A stretch of 64,000 nucleotides of DNA, taken from positions 930,001 to 994,000 of the forward strand of contig NZ_AZQN01000003.1 of NCBI RefSeq assembly GCF_000566685.1. Reading direction: 5' to 3'. This DNA is from Dyadobacter tibetensis Y620-1 (GTDB lineage: Bacteria > Bacteroidota > Bacteroidia > Cytophagales > Spirosomataceae). The position numbers and the translations under genes are program-made. Below the pieces are notes generated by a model. It ran no database searches and was not told the DNA's origin. It was given only the letters and a program-made list of their open reading frames with translations. This document shows positions 50,393 to 59,665 of this stretch, in pieces. Every line of letters begins with the position of its first letter. Position 1 is the stretch's first letter.

Positions 50393-53300
50393 TCAAAAGG
50401 AGATGTTAACACCGAAGCTATACTTCTTCAAAAATGGGTAGGAAAAACCACTGTTTATCACTGCCAAATCGGCCTCCATACCATTGGGTAGATGATCCAG
50501 GGTGAGCAGGTTTTCACCAGAAAAGAAAAGCCGAAGTCTTTTGACGAAAATAGGCTCCAGTAAAGAGGCCGGGATATTATAACCGAATTGTATATTTTTA
50601 AGGCGAAGATAGGCTCCGTTGGTCAGGTATTTCGATTGTACTCTTCGGTTGACAGCGGTATTATTTCCTCCATCGGTATAGGTCCGGGCGAAATAGGCAT
50701 CTGGAGTCTGTGGAGTCCAATAGTCGAGCTGATGTTTGTAAACCATGTCAAAACCTGCTCCAGGCCAGAACAAACTATTGCTAATCCATAAGTCTCTCTT
50801 ACCAACGCCTTGAGCGAAAAGGCTAAGATCGAATCCCTTATAGGCCAGATGAGCATTCAACCCATATTGGAATCTTCTATTGCTATTTCCTATTATCTTC
50901 CGGTCTCCCGGATTTTCCAGCGTGTTATTACCAGGATTGATAATCCCGTCCCCATTCAGGTCGACATAGCGCACATCACCAGGATTATGAAATACTCCTT
51001 CTACCCTTGGTAAGCCATCTTTTAAATGATTGGCAAGGGTTTTAATCATCAATCGGTCATCAAGAGTCCCTTCATTAAAATCGTTAGCAGTATAGAAACC
51101 GTCCGTTTCATATCCCCATATTTGGCCTATTTGATACCCATTATAATAGGGATCATTAATATTTCCCGATTCATTTTGTATTTTAGTTATGAAGGCTTTA
51201 TTGTCAGACAGGTTGAAGCCTACCGAATAAGAGAAGTCTCCATGACGCTCCTTCCAGCTCACATTCCATTCCCAGCCCTTGGATTCCAGATCGGCGACAT
51301 TCTGCAGAGGAGCAGAAGTGCCCAATACTGCGGGGAGTTCGACTCCCTGACGAAGCATATTAAGGGTTTGTCGTTTAAACAGATCGATCGAGGTGTTCAT
51401 TTTCCCCTTTAGCAAGGTTACATCCAAGCCTAAATTGGCGGAGCGTACCGTTTCCCAGGTGAAATTGGCACTCACCAGAGAAGGAGGAGATAGGGTAATG
51501 GGGCGTAAGTTCGTATCGTAATTGATCCAGCTCGCCTGGGTACTGTTCATCCCCGGAATATATGGGTAATCATTTCCCACTACCTGATTCCCTATTTCAC
51601 CCCAGGAGGCCCTGATTTTCAGGTTGGAGACGATAGGTTGTAAAGGCTTCATAAAGGACTCTTCACTTAGTACCCAGCCTGCTGAGAAGGAAGGGAAAAA
51701 TCCATATCGATTGGTTTTGGCAAAACGGGACGAGCCATCGTAACGGCCATTGGCTTCGAAAAGATATTTGTCTTGATAGTTGTAGGCTACCCGCCCAAAA
51801 GCCCCCATAATGGCATACTCGCTAAATCCGTCTCCGTTGGTCATATTAGCATTATCAGCGGTGCTTAAGGAGGGTACTTGTGCACTGAATACGTCCAGGC
51901 GGGCGGCGCTGAAGGTTTCATATCTGCTGTTTTCGTAATTGGTACCGGCAGTGAAGTCTAGAATATGTGGGCCAAACGATTTCTGATAATTTCCGTATAG
52001 GTTCACAGCATGATAATCCGTGTTGGCTGTTGAGCGGAAATAGCGGGTACGGGTGTTGAACTGGTACACCTCTATGGGAGCAGAAATATAAGCGTTATTG
52101 GCGTTGTATTCCCGGGTATTATTGCCCGTTTTACTAAAGGTATATTCCCCGTTAATTTTTAAGTTGGCAATGGGCTCATAAGTTAGCTTACCAAATAGCC
52201 GGAGATTGTCACCGAAATTTTTAATAGCAGGCTCTAACTGTAGCAAATTATAAGGGGTGTAGTAGGGGATGCTGCGCCCATCTGACATTTCCCTATAGCC
52301 CTGACCATTGAAATTTCCATAAGTTGAAGCAATGCGGAATATATTTTGCGTCCCATATGGCGTCTGCTGCTGCTGATTCTTATAAAATACATTGATACTG
52401 CTTTCCAGCTTTCTAGTCAACTGGGTATTGAGCAAGGCATTTACGTTGAATTTCTTAAAGTTGTCCTTGTCCGTTACCATGATACCATCTTCATTGGAAT
52501 AGCCCATGGAAACTCGGTAGCTCGAATTTTCTGAGCCTCCTGAGAAGGAAAGGTTATGAAGCTGTTCGAACCCCTTACCCATAAAATCCTTAACAAGATC
52601 GTGTTCTCTTAAGGGATATTCCTGGTTATTGGCATCTACGGCTATCCCATTAGGATATTTGGATGGATTGACCTTATAATCGTTCAAATAGCCTACCCAG
52701 TCGGTAAGAACCTGCCCCGTATAATACCTGGTCTGTCCATAATCTTGAAGGGTTTGGGCAAACTGTAACGCAGAGACCTTTTCTGGCAGCGATACCGCAC
52801 TGCTGACAGCAATATTTGTGGAATAATCAAATTTGATAGGCTGATTTCTCTTTCCTTGTTTGGTCGTGATCAATACCACCCCGAATGCTGCACGTCCTCC
52901 ATATATGGCCGAGGCGGCCGCATCTTTCAGCACGGTTACGGTTTCTATATCTCTGGGATTGATGTCGTTAATATTCATAGGAACATTATCAACCAGCACA
53001 AGAGGGTTACCACCGTTTATGGATTCGAATCCGCGGATTTGTAAACCTGCGGTATCTCCGGGTTTCCCTGTGCTGGGTGCAATTTGAAGTCCGGGAATAG
53101 CCCCTTGTAATGCCTGAGCTGTATTATTAGTTGGCCGATCTCCTACTATCTCATCCATCTTTACAGTCGTAACGGCCCCGGTGACATTGCCTTTTTTCTG
53201 GGTGCCATATCCTATTACCACAACCTCGTTCAAAGCCTTTATGTCGGCCTGCAGTACCACCTCCAGAATCGATTGATTACTGAATGGAATCTCTTTGGCC

Positions 53301-53881
53301 TCGAATCCTACAAAGCTAAAGAGCAGGGTACCGTCTTTCTCGGGCACTAAAAGCTGAAACGCTCCTTCGGGATCTGTGATCGTTCCAAGCAATGAGCCCA
53401 TCAGTTTGACACTGACACCGGGCAGTGGTTCTCCTTGCGCGTCCTTTACGGTGCCTTTCACCAGTCGTTCTGCCATTTTTCGGACTACCGTCAAAGGTTC
53501 TACCTTACTGGGTACAGACTCCTTCTGACGAAGGATGATTTGGTTGCCCTTAACACTATAATTGACATGCAGGGGGGAGAAAAGATGATGGAGCACTTCT
53601 GAAAGTGGTTTGTCGTCCATATCCAGAGTAACCTTCTGCCGAGCCGGTATGATAGCCGAGCTGTAAGTGAATCTTATATTGGCCTTTTTCTGTATTTCAT
53701 TTAAGGCCTGTTTTAGGTAAACGTTGCCGGTATGAATACTTATTTTCTGATCCAGAGAAGTCTGGGCCTCTACCGGTTTGGCCAGGCATATCCCTGCAAA
53801 TAAGGCGATCAGTAGGAATTGTGGTAATGATATTTTCATAACAACACGCAGGAGCCGAAGCACTTGTCTAAGTTTTTCCAT
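50393..53881 (-). CDS. SusC/RagA-type TonB-dependent transducer with STN domain (pair 2)
   Basis: 1162 aa. After the signal peptide (ending PVEAQ) an STN signalling domain lies at about 45-115 (SIHTGNVYLKQALNEIQKKA, KPLSEVLHHLFSPLHVNYSV). A CarboxypepD_reg domain (KGTVKDAQGEPLPGVSVKLM), TonB-box region ALNEVVVIGYGTQKKGNVTG, plug and barrel follow, ending FLKKYSFGVNISF. The STN domain contacts the FecR anti-sigma factor encoded just upstream, so the receptor both imports and reports its ligand. The ligand is probably a sulfated glycan by the neighbouring sulfatases. Confidence 0.94.
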   Translation of the reverse strand: MEKLRQVLRLLRVVMKISLPQFLLIALFAGICLAKPVEAQTSLDQKISIHTGNVYLKQALNEIQKKANIRFTYSSAIIPARQKVTLDMDDKPLSEVLHHLFSPLHVNYSVKGNQIILRQKESVPSKVEPLTVVRKMAERLVKGTVKDAQGEPLPGVSVKLMGSLLGTITDPEGAFQLLVPEKDGTLLFSFVGFEAKEIPFSNQSILEVVLQADIKALNEVVVIGYGTQKKGNVTGAVTTVKMDEIVGDRPTNNTAQALQGAIPGLQIAPSTGKPGDTAGLQIRGFESINGGNPLVLVDNVPMNINDINPRDIETVTVLKDAAASAIYGGRAAFGVVLITTKQGKRNQPIKFDYSTNIAVSSAVSLPEKVSALQFAQTLQDYGQTRYYTGQVLTDWVGYLNDYKVNPSKYPNGIAVDANNQEYPLREHDLVKDFMGKGFEQLHNLSFSGGSENSSYRVSMGYSNEDGIMVTDKDNFKKFNVNALLNTQLTRKLESSINVFYKNQQQQTPYGTQNIFRIASTYGNFNGQGYREMSDGRSIPYYTPYNLLQLEPAIKNFGDNLRLFGKLTYEPIANLKINGEYTFSKTGNNTREYNANNAYISAPIEVYQFNTRTRYFRSTANTDYHAVNLYGNYQKSFGPHILDFTAGTNYENSRYETFSAARLDVFSAQVPSLSTADNANMTNGDGFSEYAIMGAFGRVAYNYQDKYLFEANGRYDGSSRFAKTNRYGFFPSFSAGWVLSEESFMKPLQPIVSNLKIRASWGEIGNQVVGNDYPYIPGMNSTQASWINYDTNLRPITLSPPSLVSANFTWETVRSANLGLDVTLLKGKMNTSIDLFKRQTLNMLRQGVELPAVLGTSAPLQNVADLESKGWEWNVSWKERHGDFSYSVGFNLSDNKAFITKIQNESGNINDPYYNGYQIGQIWGYETDGFYTANDFNEGTLDDRLMIKTLANHLKDGLPRVEGVFHNPGDVRYVDLNGDGIINPGNNTLENPGDRKIIGNSNRRFQYGLNAHLAYKGFDLSLFAQGVGKRDLWISNSLFWPGAGFDMVYKHQLDYWTPQTPDAYFARTYTDGGNNTAVNRRVQSKYLTNGAYLRLKNIQFGYNIPASLLEPIFVKRLRLFFSGENLLTLDHLPNGMEADLAVINSGFSYPFLKKYSFGVNISF

Positions 53882-53986
53882 AAATTTGATTATTGTTTGA
53901 TACAGTTTCGGTATAGGGCAATAGTATCCCGTTCAACTTTCTGTCAAAAAGTTGTGAAGCACATTGAAATGTTTAGGGATATTGGG

Positions 53987-54011
53987 TGGGTGATGCTGTC
54001 AACATCACCCA
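53987..54011. other. Hairpin between fecR and susC (pair 2)
   Basis: TGGGTGATG (53987-53995) and CATCACCCA (54003-54011) form a 9-bp stem with a seven-base loop in the 234-base gap. Role uncertain: terminator after fecR, or structure in the susC leader. Confidence 0.4.
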
Positions 54012-54115
54012 TCATTTATTAGGTATTGTCTCTCATAGGCAGGTGGTTTAGCTGTAAGAAAATTAAGGGTTAGGAATTTAAAATAATTATATAGGTTTAG
54101 GAATAGTTACTAGTT

Positions 54116-55195
54116 TTAGTGAGCTGGGCAGCCCGGTCCGCTAATGCGAATTTTGCCATTTTCGATTTCATAATGTGCAGCAACGGCCTGGCAAATAATA
54201 TCGATACGCTCCAGCAGGGACTCCTTGGTAAAGGAAGTGGTAATCGGACAGTCAGAAAATATCTCTTTCTCGAAAATAATCTCCATTCCATATTGTTGCT
54301 CCAGTTGCATAAGCACTACAGCCACGGGTGTGTCGTCGTATATGTATTCCTGCAAGGATTCCGGCGCCTTCGTTGGGACCCGTAACCGTTGCATGCTCTG
54401 ATCTTGAGCCCGGTAAAGGGCTTGCTGATTCGCAGTCAGAATTAAGCCAATAGACTTTTCGAAAGAAGCGTTTTCATCGGACTTATAAAAAGCCACTTTT
54501 CCGGAATGCACTGATAAGTGCACAGAATTCCGATCTTTCTGAGTGCTTAGGGTAAATTTCGTGCCCAGTACCCTGGTCATGGTTTGCCCCAGGAGCACTA
54601 CGAAGGGTTTGTTAGGATTAGGAAATACTTCAAAGTAGGCCTCTCCCCAAATCTGTACCCTCCGATCTTTCAAGTCATAATCGGTGCCAATCTTCATTGA
54701 GCTATTGGCAGAAAGTATGACGACCGACCCATCGTCCAATAAGGTAGTTTGTGCGGAATCCGATAGGTTGCGTATAATTTTTTCGCCTGAAGCATTTATA
54801 TCGGTAACTTCCGCCATTTGGTTTTGCGGGGCCATCGTCTCGGTATTACGATACCACCAATAGCCGAGGCCCATACCGAAAATGAGTAGGGCTGCTACTT
54901 TCCACCAGGTAAATGGGATTTTCAAAGAGGGGCTTCTGGATTCAAAATTTAAAGCCTTCTCGGACAAAATTTGCAGACTTCGGTTCAAATCTTCCTCGGA
55001 AAGGTCGTCACGGTATTGTTCGTCCAAGGCTAACAGTAATAGTCGGGCTTTGCTGTATTGGTTCTCATGTAGCGCAGAATGCTCTCGCCAGGCTTGCCAG
55101 TATCGTTCTGACTCGGCCGTGGCGCTACGAATATGTTGCTGAAATTGAGGAACCAAAATCAGATCTTCTGCTTCTATAAGGGCCTTTTCATCCAT
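54116..55195 (-). CDS. FecR family anti-sigma factor (pair 2)
   Basis: 359-aa single-pass inner-membrane anti-sigma factor. The N-terminal cytoplasmic part holds the RYWQAWREHSALHENQ sequence. A membrane segment lies near residue 105 (WWKVAALLIFGMGLGYWWY). The FecR domain follows (TTLLDDGSVVILSANSSMKI), then a C-terminal DUF4974/STN-like part (YDDTPVAVVLMQLEQQYGMEI). It lies between the sigma gene and the STN-bearing SusC, as in other trans-envelope signalling loci of this phylum. Confidence 0.93.
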   Translation of the reverse strand: MDEKALIEAEDLILVPQFQQHIRSATAESERYWQAWREHSALHENQYSKARLLLLALDEQYRDDLSEEDLNRSLQILSEKALNFESRSPSLKIPFTWWKVAALLIFGMGLGYWWYRNTETMAPQNQMAEVTDINASGEKIIRNLSDSAQTTLLDDGSVVILSANSSMKIGTDYDLKDRRVQIWGEAYFEVFPNPNKPFVVLLGQTMTRVLGTKFTLSTQKDRNSVHLSVHSGKVAFYKSDENASFEKSIGLILTANQQALYRAQDQSMQRLRVPTKAPESLQEYIYDDTPVAVVLMQLEQQYGMEIIFEKEIFSDCPITTSFTKESLLERIDIICQAVAAHYEIENGKIRISGPGCPAH

Positions 55196-55306
55196 GGTCT
55201 GCTATGCGTAAAGGGATGACTCTGATGGAAACCATCTTGTCTTTTTACTATAGTTCTCAAAAGCCTGGACTGATACCCATAAAAAAGAAAAAGAAATTGA
55301 AAAAAT

Positions 55307-55930
55307 TTAAAGAGTGGTTGGATGAAGCTTCAGCTGACTCCAGCTCCAGAGAGCGAATATTACCTGAGGCCATCTGTTGCGAAGGTCCGACAAGGTTCTA
55401 TGAAGTAGATTGGCAACACTTTGCTTGTTTAGGTTCATTATATGTGCTATCTCCTCCTGACTCTGATTTTGGTAAAATCTCAGATAAATTACTTCCTGCT
55501 GGCGCTTGGCGAGACCGGAGATTAGTAATTTTAGTCGTTCTATTTGTTCCCGTTCCGATTCATTTTCCATCCATTTGCTTTCGATAGAGGGTTCATGACG
55601 GGCGTAGAAGGCCAGGTCCTCTGCCTCTCGAATGCGCTTCAGCCTCAGACTCTCCTTAACTATTTTATTGCGCAAGGCACGTAACAAGTAGGTCTTTACG
55701 AAAGGTGTGTTGGGTAACTTCCGGCCTCGCGTCCATAATTCCAGAAACAATTCCTGAATACCATCCTGAACCATTTCGGAATCTTGGCTTAGTTTTAGGC
55801 CATAGTTATACAAGCTCCGGTAGAAGAGTGCTGCTAGTTGTTCCATAGCCTCTTTATTGCCAAAGCGAAATTGTTCCCAGACCTTTTCAATGTCAGGATT
55901 ATCCTTTGAAGTAGGCATATTACTGGACAA
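55307..55930 (-). CDS. ECF sigma factor (pair 2)
   Basis: 207-aa sigma-70 family factor. Region 2 lies near residues 25-95 (MEQLAALFYRSLYNYGLKLSQ, DGIQELFLELWTRGRKLP). Region 4 is near 135-195 (SGLAKRQQEVIYLRFYQNQSQEEIAHIM, read as two parts, then NLNKQSVANLLHRTLSDL). It is the first gene of the fecR-susCD-sulfatase block, with 111 bases before fecR. It probably transcribes susC onward in response to the SusC ligand. Confidence 0.92.
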   Translation of the reverse strand: MSSNMPTSKDNPDIEKVWEQFRFGNKEAMEQLAALFYRSLYNYGLKLSQDSEMVQDGIQELFLELWTRGRKLPNTPFVKTYLLRALRNKIVKESLRLKRIREAEDLAFYARHEPSIESKWMENESEREQIERLKLLISGLAKRQQEVIYLRFYQNQSQEEIAHIMNLNKQSVANLLHRTLSDLRNRWPQVIFALWSWSQLKLHPTTL

Positions 55931-56044
55931 TGGTATCGTGGATTGATTCTCTTTTTTTAAATTTAATTAAAAAATTTTAAAAAATACAACACACGAAGTA
56001 AATGCCTTACAGATGCTGGGATTTTCGATAGAATTAAGTGTAGA

Positions 56045-56088
56045 TATGCCCGTTCATATTCAGTTTTAGCTGAATATGGACGGGCATA
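56045..56088 (-). terminator. Long hairpin after the GalU-like gene
   Basis: TATGCCCGTTCATATTCAG (56045-56063) pairs with CTGAATATGGACGGGCATA (56070-56088), 19 bp with one G-U on one strand. It follows the GalU stop by four bases. The trailing U-run is weak. Confidence 0.6.
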
Positions 56089-56092
56089 GGGA

Positions 56093-56956
56093 CTATTGCG
56101 CTAGTATCTCTTCTAGAAATTTGCGGAAAGGTGCGGCAAATTCTTTTCTTTTGAGGGCAAATTCGACGGTGGTTTTCAGATAATCTAATTTATTGCCAAT
56201 ATCGTGGCGTTTGCCTTCGATATGATGGGCAAAAATACTTTCTCTCTTCAATAACAGGAGCAGGGAATCTGTCAGTTGAATCTCGTTGTTTTTTCCCTTA
56301 GGAGTCTGATCAATGGCTTGGAAAATCTCTGGACTTAGAATATAGCGACCCGCAATGGCCAGATTGGAAGGTGCCATATCGAGCGCAGGTTTTTCTATAA
56401 GGGTGGTTAGCTCCAGGATGGTATCACTTAAAGCATTACCCCCCACAATACCATATCGATCTACCTTATTGCTGGGAACTTGTTCGACGGCTATCACCGA
56501 TCCCCCATATTGCTCATAGGTGTCCATCAGTTGTTGCGTTACGGGAATTACGGAGTCCATAATGGTATCACCCAGTAGGACGGCGAAGGGCTCATTGCCC
56601 ACATGATGACGGGCATAGTTAATAGCATCACCCAGACCATTGGCTTCTTTCTGGCGTACAAAATGAACGTTGGCCATATCGGCCAGGCGTCGCATTTCGT
56701 TAAACCAGATTAGGTCTTCTTTTTCTTCCAAACGGCTTTCCAGCTCAACATTCCTGTCGAAATGGTCTTCAATGGCGCGTTTACCCTTTCCAGAAATAAT
56801 GAGTATATCTTCTATTCCCGAGTCAACGGCCTCCTGTACCACATATTGAATGGTAGGGATATCGATAATGGGGAGCATCTCCTTGGGCATGGACTTGGTG
56901 GCAGGCAAAAAGCGAGTGCCGAGTCCGGCGGCAGGAATGACGGCTTTACGAATCAT
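56093..56956 (-). CDS. galU: UTP-glucose-1-phosphate uridylyltransferase family (GalU-like)
   Basis: About 287-aa cytosolic nucleotidyltransferase making UDP-glucose (or another UDP-sugar) from UTP and the sugar-1-phosphate. The start at 56956 gives MIRKAVIPAAGLGTRFLPAT with the nucleotide-binding GxGTRF motif; the longest frame begins five codons earlier. Conserved parts KEMLPIIDIPTIQYVVQEAV, GDTIMDS, EKPALDMAPSNLAIAGRYI and the C-terminal KRHDIGNKLDYLKTTVEFAL match GalU. It comes 113 bases downstream of the glucuronokinase-like gene on the same strand, so it may act on glucuronate-1-phosphate instead. Confidence 0.9.
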   Translation of the reverse strand: MIRKAVIPAAGLGTRFLPATKSMPKEMLPIIDIPTIQYVVQEAVDSGIEDILIISGKGKRAIEDHFDRNVELESRLEEKEDLIWFNEMRRLADMANVHFVRQKEANGLGDAINYARHHVGNEPFAVLLGDTIMDSVIPVTQQLMDTYEQYGGSVIAVEQVPSNKVDRYGIVGGNALSDTILELTTLIEKPALDMAPSNLAIAGRYILSPEIFQAIDQTPKGKNNEIQLTDSLLLLLKRESIFAHHIEGKRHDIGNKLDYLKTTVEFALKRKEFAAPFRKFLEEILAQ

Positions 56957-57069
56957 ATGGATTATAGGCATGAGACCAGTTAGAGCGTAATTAGCGCTTT
57001 GGAATGGTCGGATTTATAGGTATATTATTTTAAAAATTAAATAGCATCAGCGCTCATACGCTTACTCAG

Positions 57070-58065
57070 TTAGACGACAAAGGGACGGATGACCCTAGCA
57101 TTGAATTGCTTGAGCTTAATGAATAATTGATTCAGCATATCATCGTCTTGATAGAGTCCAATTATCGTACCTCCTGAACCAGCAAATTTGGCAGAGGCAC
57201 CGCAGCTTCGGGCGGCATTGATGAGTTTTTTATTGGACTCCGGGACATTGTAGATCTGGCAACGCAGATCGAAATTTTCGTTCATTAAGCCATGGAGATC
57301 ATCAGATCGCCCTTCCTTAAGGGCCTCAAAACCCTGTCGTGCTTTGTCAGCGATCTGGCCTAGAACCTTGATGACCTCGGGCTCTCCTCTGTCAAAACGT
57401 GCCCGTACATCACTGTGTACCTTGCCTGAGACCTTACTTAGATTGGTATTATAAGCCACATATAGCTTTGGGAGGGAGGCGGGATCAATGCGCTCGTAAC
57501 GTCCATGACCAGCGGATTTGATCATTTCCTGATCGAAGTCCATATAAACACAGCCTTCATAACACTGGATCACCCGGTCTTGAAGTCCGGCGGCGATGCC
57601 GAGCTCCTCTGTCTCACTCTCCATCACCAGCTGTGGAAGTAGAGGTAGGGGGATTTCCACCTTATAAAACTGCATTAAAGCTCTGAATAAGGCTACCAAA
57701 ATGGCACTGGAGCCAGACATGCCTACCTGACGAGGGATAGAAGAGCGGTACCGAACTGTAAAGTTTCGGTTTGGCAGTCTGATCTGGTTATGCTCGCAAT
57801 AGTCACCAAACTTTTTGATACCGGCTTTAATTAATGGTATTCCTCCATTGTAGCCCAGCATACTGACCGAATCGCGTAAGTGAAAGACACTTTTAAAGGT
57901 GCTTCCGTCCTGGGGTTCAGGAACTATTTGTAACTCCGGAGACTCATAAAGTGAAATAGAGGCCCCAAAATTTCGTACTGAAATAGAAATGGTTTTTCCA
58001 AAGAAACCATCTGAAGGATTGCCTAAAAGTCCTGCCCGGGCATAGGCTCGTGTTTCAATAATCAA
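57070..58065 (-). CDS. GHMP-family sugar kinase, glucuronokinase-like
   Basis: 331-aa kinase of the GHMP superfamily. It starts MIIETRAYARAGLLGNPSDG, has ATP-binding loop RQVGMSGSSAILVALFRAL, and a C-terminal AKFAGSGGTIIGLY. The N-terminal RAYARAGLLGNPSDGFFGKT and IPRQVGMSGSSA closely resemble plant glucuronokinase, which makes glucuronate-1-phosphate. This points to a sugar-1-kinase, but other acidic or neutral sugars are possible. The downstream GalU-like gene could make the UDP-sugar. The two genes probably form one operon. Confidence 0.78.
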   Translation of the reverse strand: MIIETRAYARAGLLGNPSDGFFGKTISISVRNFGASISLYESPELQIVPEPQDGSTFKSVFHLRDSVSMLGYNGGIPLIKAGIKKFGDYCEHNQIRLPNRNFTVRYRSSIPRQVGMSGSSAILVALFRALMQFYKVEIPLPLLPQLVMESETEELGIAAGLQDRVIQCYEGCVYMDFDQEMIKSAGHGRYERIDPASLPKLYVAYNTNLSKVSGKVHSDVRARFDRGEPEVIKVLGQIADKARQGFEALKEGRSDDLHGLMNENFDLRCQIYNVPESNKKLINAARSCGASAKFAGSGGTIIGLYQDDDMLNQLFIKLKQFNARVIRPFVV

Positions 58066-58391
58066 TGTAACAGTATTTTGATTGTCAGATGTAATGATAA
58101 AGCATGTTTGCCAGATAATCTATGGGTTGATTTTAATTTTTATCAAAAAAATCATTCTCAAGGCTCATGAAGTCTAAAATTTAGGGGGTAGAGCTCCTGG
58201 ACATTGTGATTCCTGGAAGAAAATAAGTTGGGTGTTCCTCTTGGTATGCAAACATTTAATTTGTACATCTCATAAAAATACTATTCATTTATAACGGAGG
58301 ATTTACTCTTCAATTAATGATTTCGAAGGAATGATGGTTATTACGTATTTAGAGTCAATTGATATTGTGGTATTATTAAACTTTTCGCAAT
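58066..58391. other. Non-coding gap between the GHMP kinase and DUF2200 genes
   Basis: AT-rich divergent upstream region. No gene or recognisable regulatory element was found. Confidence 0.4.
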
Positions 58392-58751
58392 ATGAAAGCA
58401 TCGGAGGAGCATCACCGAAAAATAGCCAAACTGACTTTTGCTTCAGTCTATCCTCATTATGTCGCAAAAATTCAAAAAAAGGGAAGGACCTTGCAGGAAT
58501 TGCATCAGGTTATAAGTTGGTTGACCAGTTTCGACGAAGAGAAGATTTTGTCACTGATTGAAGCCAATGTCACCTTTGAGCTCTTTTTCAAAGAAGCACA
58601 TTTACACCCCAACGCTCATCTCATAAGAGGAGTGATCTGCGGGTATCGTATAGAAGAAATCGAGAATCCACTTACCCAACAAATTCGCATGTTGGACAAA
58701 CTGGTCGATGAACTTGCCAAAGGTAGGCAAATGGCTAAAATTTTAAGATAA
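58392..58751 (+). CDS. DUF2200 family protein
   Basis: 119-aa cytoplasmic protein. The frame HHRKIAKLTFASVYPHYVAK, then KKGRTLQELHQVISWLTSFD, and NPLTQQIRMLDKLVDELAKG match DUF2200 almost end to end, with normal length. Function unknown. A competing frame from 58331 (76 aa) overlaps its start and is a shadow. A short hairpin (58772-58808) follows the stop. Confidence 0.85.
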   Translation: MKASEEHHRKIAKLTFASVYPHYVAKIQKKGRTLQELHQVISWLTSFDEEKILSLIEANVTFELFFKEAHLHPNAHLIRGVICGYRIEEIENPLTQQIRMLDKLVDELAKGRQMAKILR

Positions 58752-58771
58752 ACAGTATTAAATAAATAGTA

Positions 58772-58808
58772 AAAGTAGGTTGGACTCAAAGAATGCCGAG
58801 CCTACTTT
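58772..58808 (+). terminator. Hairpin after the DUF2200 gene
   Basis: AAAGTAGG (58772-58779) and CCTACTTT (58801-58808) form an 8-bp stem between the convergent DUF2200 and yceI genes; no strong U-run. Confidence 0.4.
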
Positions 58809-58855
58809 GAGCCTGTGAACATTCTTATAATCCAACCCATTTCTGGCTAATCTGT

Positions 58856-59389
58856 TTATTGCTTTATTACCTGTATATTGGCTATTAACTTTACCTCGTC
58901 GCCTACAACCACTCCACCTGCTTCCGTCACAGCTCCCCAGGTAAGGCCAAAGTCCTTTCTGTTTATTTTTCCTGTTACTTCAAAACCAGACTTGACATTC
59001 CCATAGAAGTCAGTCATATTTCCACCAAAATCGACGTCAAGAACCACCGATTTACTAACTCCTTTGATGGTAAGTAAACCCTCCAAAGAATAGCTGTCTC
59101 CACTTTTCTTTACAAGCTTTCCATTGGTGAAGGTGAGTTTAGGGTGTGCGACCGAATCGAAGAAATCAGCCGATTTTAAATGCTCATCACGCTGCACTTG
59201 ATTGGTGTCTATGCTGGAAGTTTCCGCACTGAAACTAACTGAGGCGCCTTCAAACGCACCATCTGTGCTCTGTATTGTCCCTTCGAACTCCTTGAAAGAG
59301 CCGGTTACTGTGGAAATTACCAAGTGTTTTACTTTGAACTGAATTTCGGAATGGGTAGGGTCAATAACCCAGGTTGTGTTAGTAGCCAT
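58856..59389 (-). CDS. YceI family protein
   Basis: 177-aa lipocalin-like protein of the YceI family, which binds isoprenoid-type lipids in other bacteria. The opening TWVIDPTHSEIQFKVKHLVI and the later SADFFDSVAHPKLTF, GLLTIKGVSKSVVLDVDFGG and KINRKDFGLTWG are diagnostic. It has no signal peptide, so it should be cytoplasmic, unlike periplasmic E. coli YceI. The upstream region holds an inverted repeat, ATACAT-ATA-ATGTAT at 59413-59427, that could be an operator. Confidence 0.92.
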   Translation of the reverse strand: MATNTTWVIDPTHSEIQFKVKHLVISTVTGSFKEFEGTIQSTDGAFEGASVSFSAETSSIDTNQVQRDEHLKSADFFDSVAHPKLTFTNGKLVKKSGDSYSLEGLLTIKGVSKSVVLDVDFGGNMTDFYGNVKSGFEVTGKINRKDFGLTWGAVTEAGGVVVGDEVKLIANIQVIKQ

Positions 59390-59412
59390 AATTAATATTT
59401 ATTTGATTGTAC

Positions 59413-59427
59413 ATACATATAATGTAT
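59413..59427 (-). promoter_or_regulatory. Inverted repeat before yceI
   Basis: ATACAT and ATGTAT around a three-base centre, 24 bases before the yceI start. A candidate operator site; short and in AT-rich sequence, so it may be chance. Confidence 0.25.
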
Positions 59428-59537
59428 ATACATTTAAATATCCTGATTAATTCCCGGAATTGGAAAAAAAAGAATTGATGACTCCGGGCTGTCTTTGCCT
59501 AATTGATTTGCGTATAGATAAATCTTGATGAGTATTT

Positions 59538-59568
59538 TTTGTGTCTATAAGGTTTCTTTCTATTTTTG
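59538..59568 (+). promoter_or_regulatory. Consensus Bacteroidota promoter TTTG-N19-TAnnTTTG
   Basis: TTTG at 59538-59541 and TATTTTTG at 59561-59568 with exactly 19 bases between. Transcription would start near 59575, about 80-90 bases before the glycosyltransferase-like gene. Confidence 0.75.
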
Positions 59569-59665
59569 TATAGAGTTAACCCACACATTTAATAAAGTTT
59601 ATATCCTCAATAATTGACATTGGGGGTAATGCCTGTTGATGGTAATTGTTTAAATGTATTGGGAA

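Noticed and set aside
55204..55587. 127-aa plus-strand ORF in the fecR-sigma gap
   Set aside because: Overlaps most of the C-terminal half of the sigma gene on the other strand; the lysine run and lack of motifs suggest a shadow.
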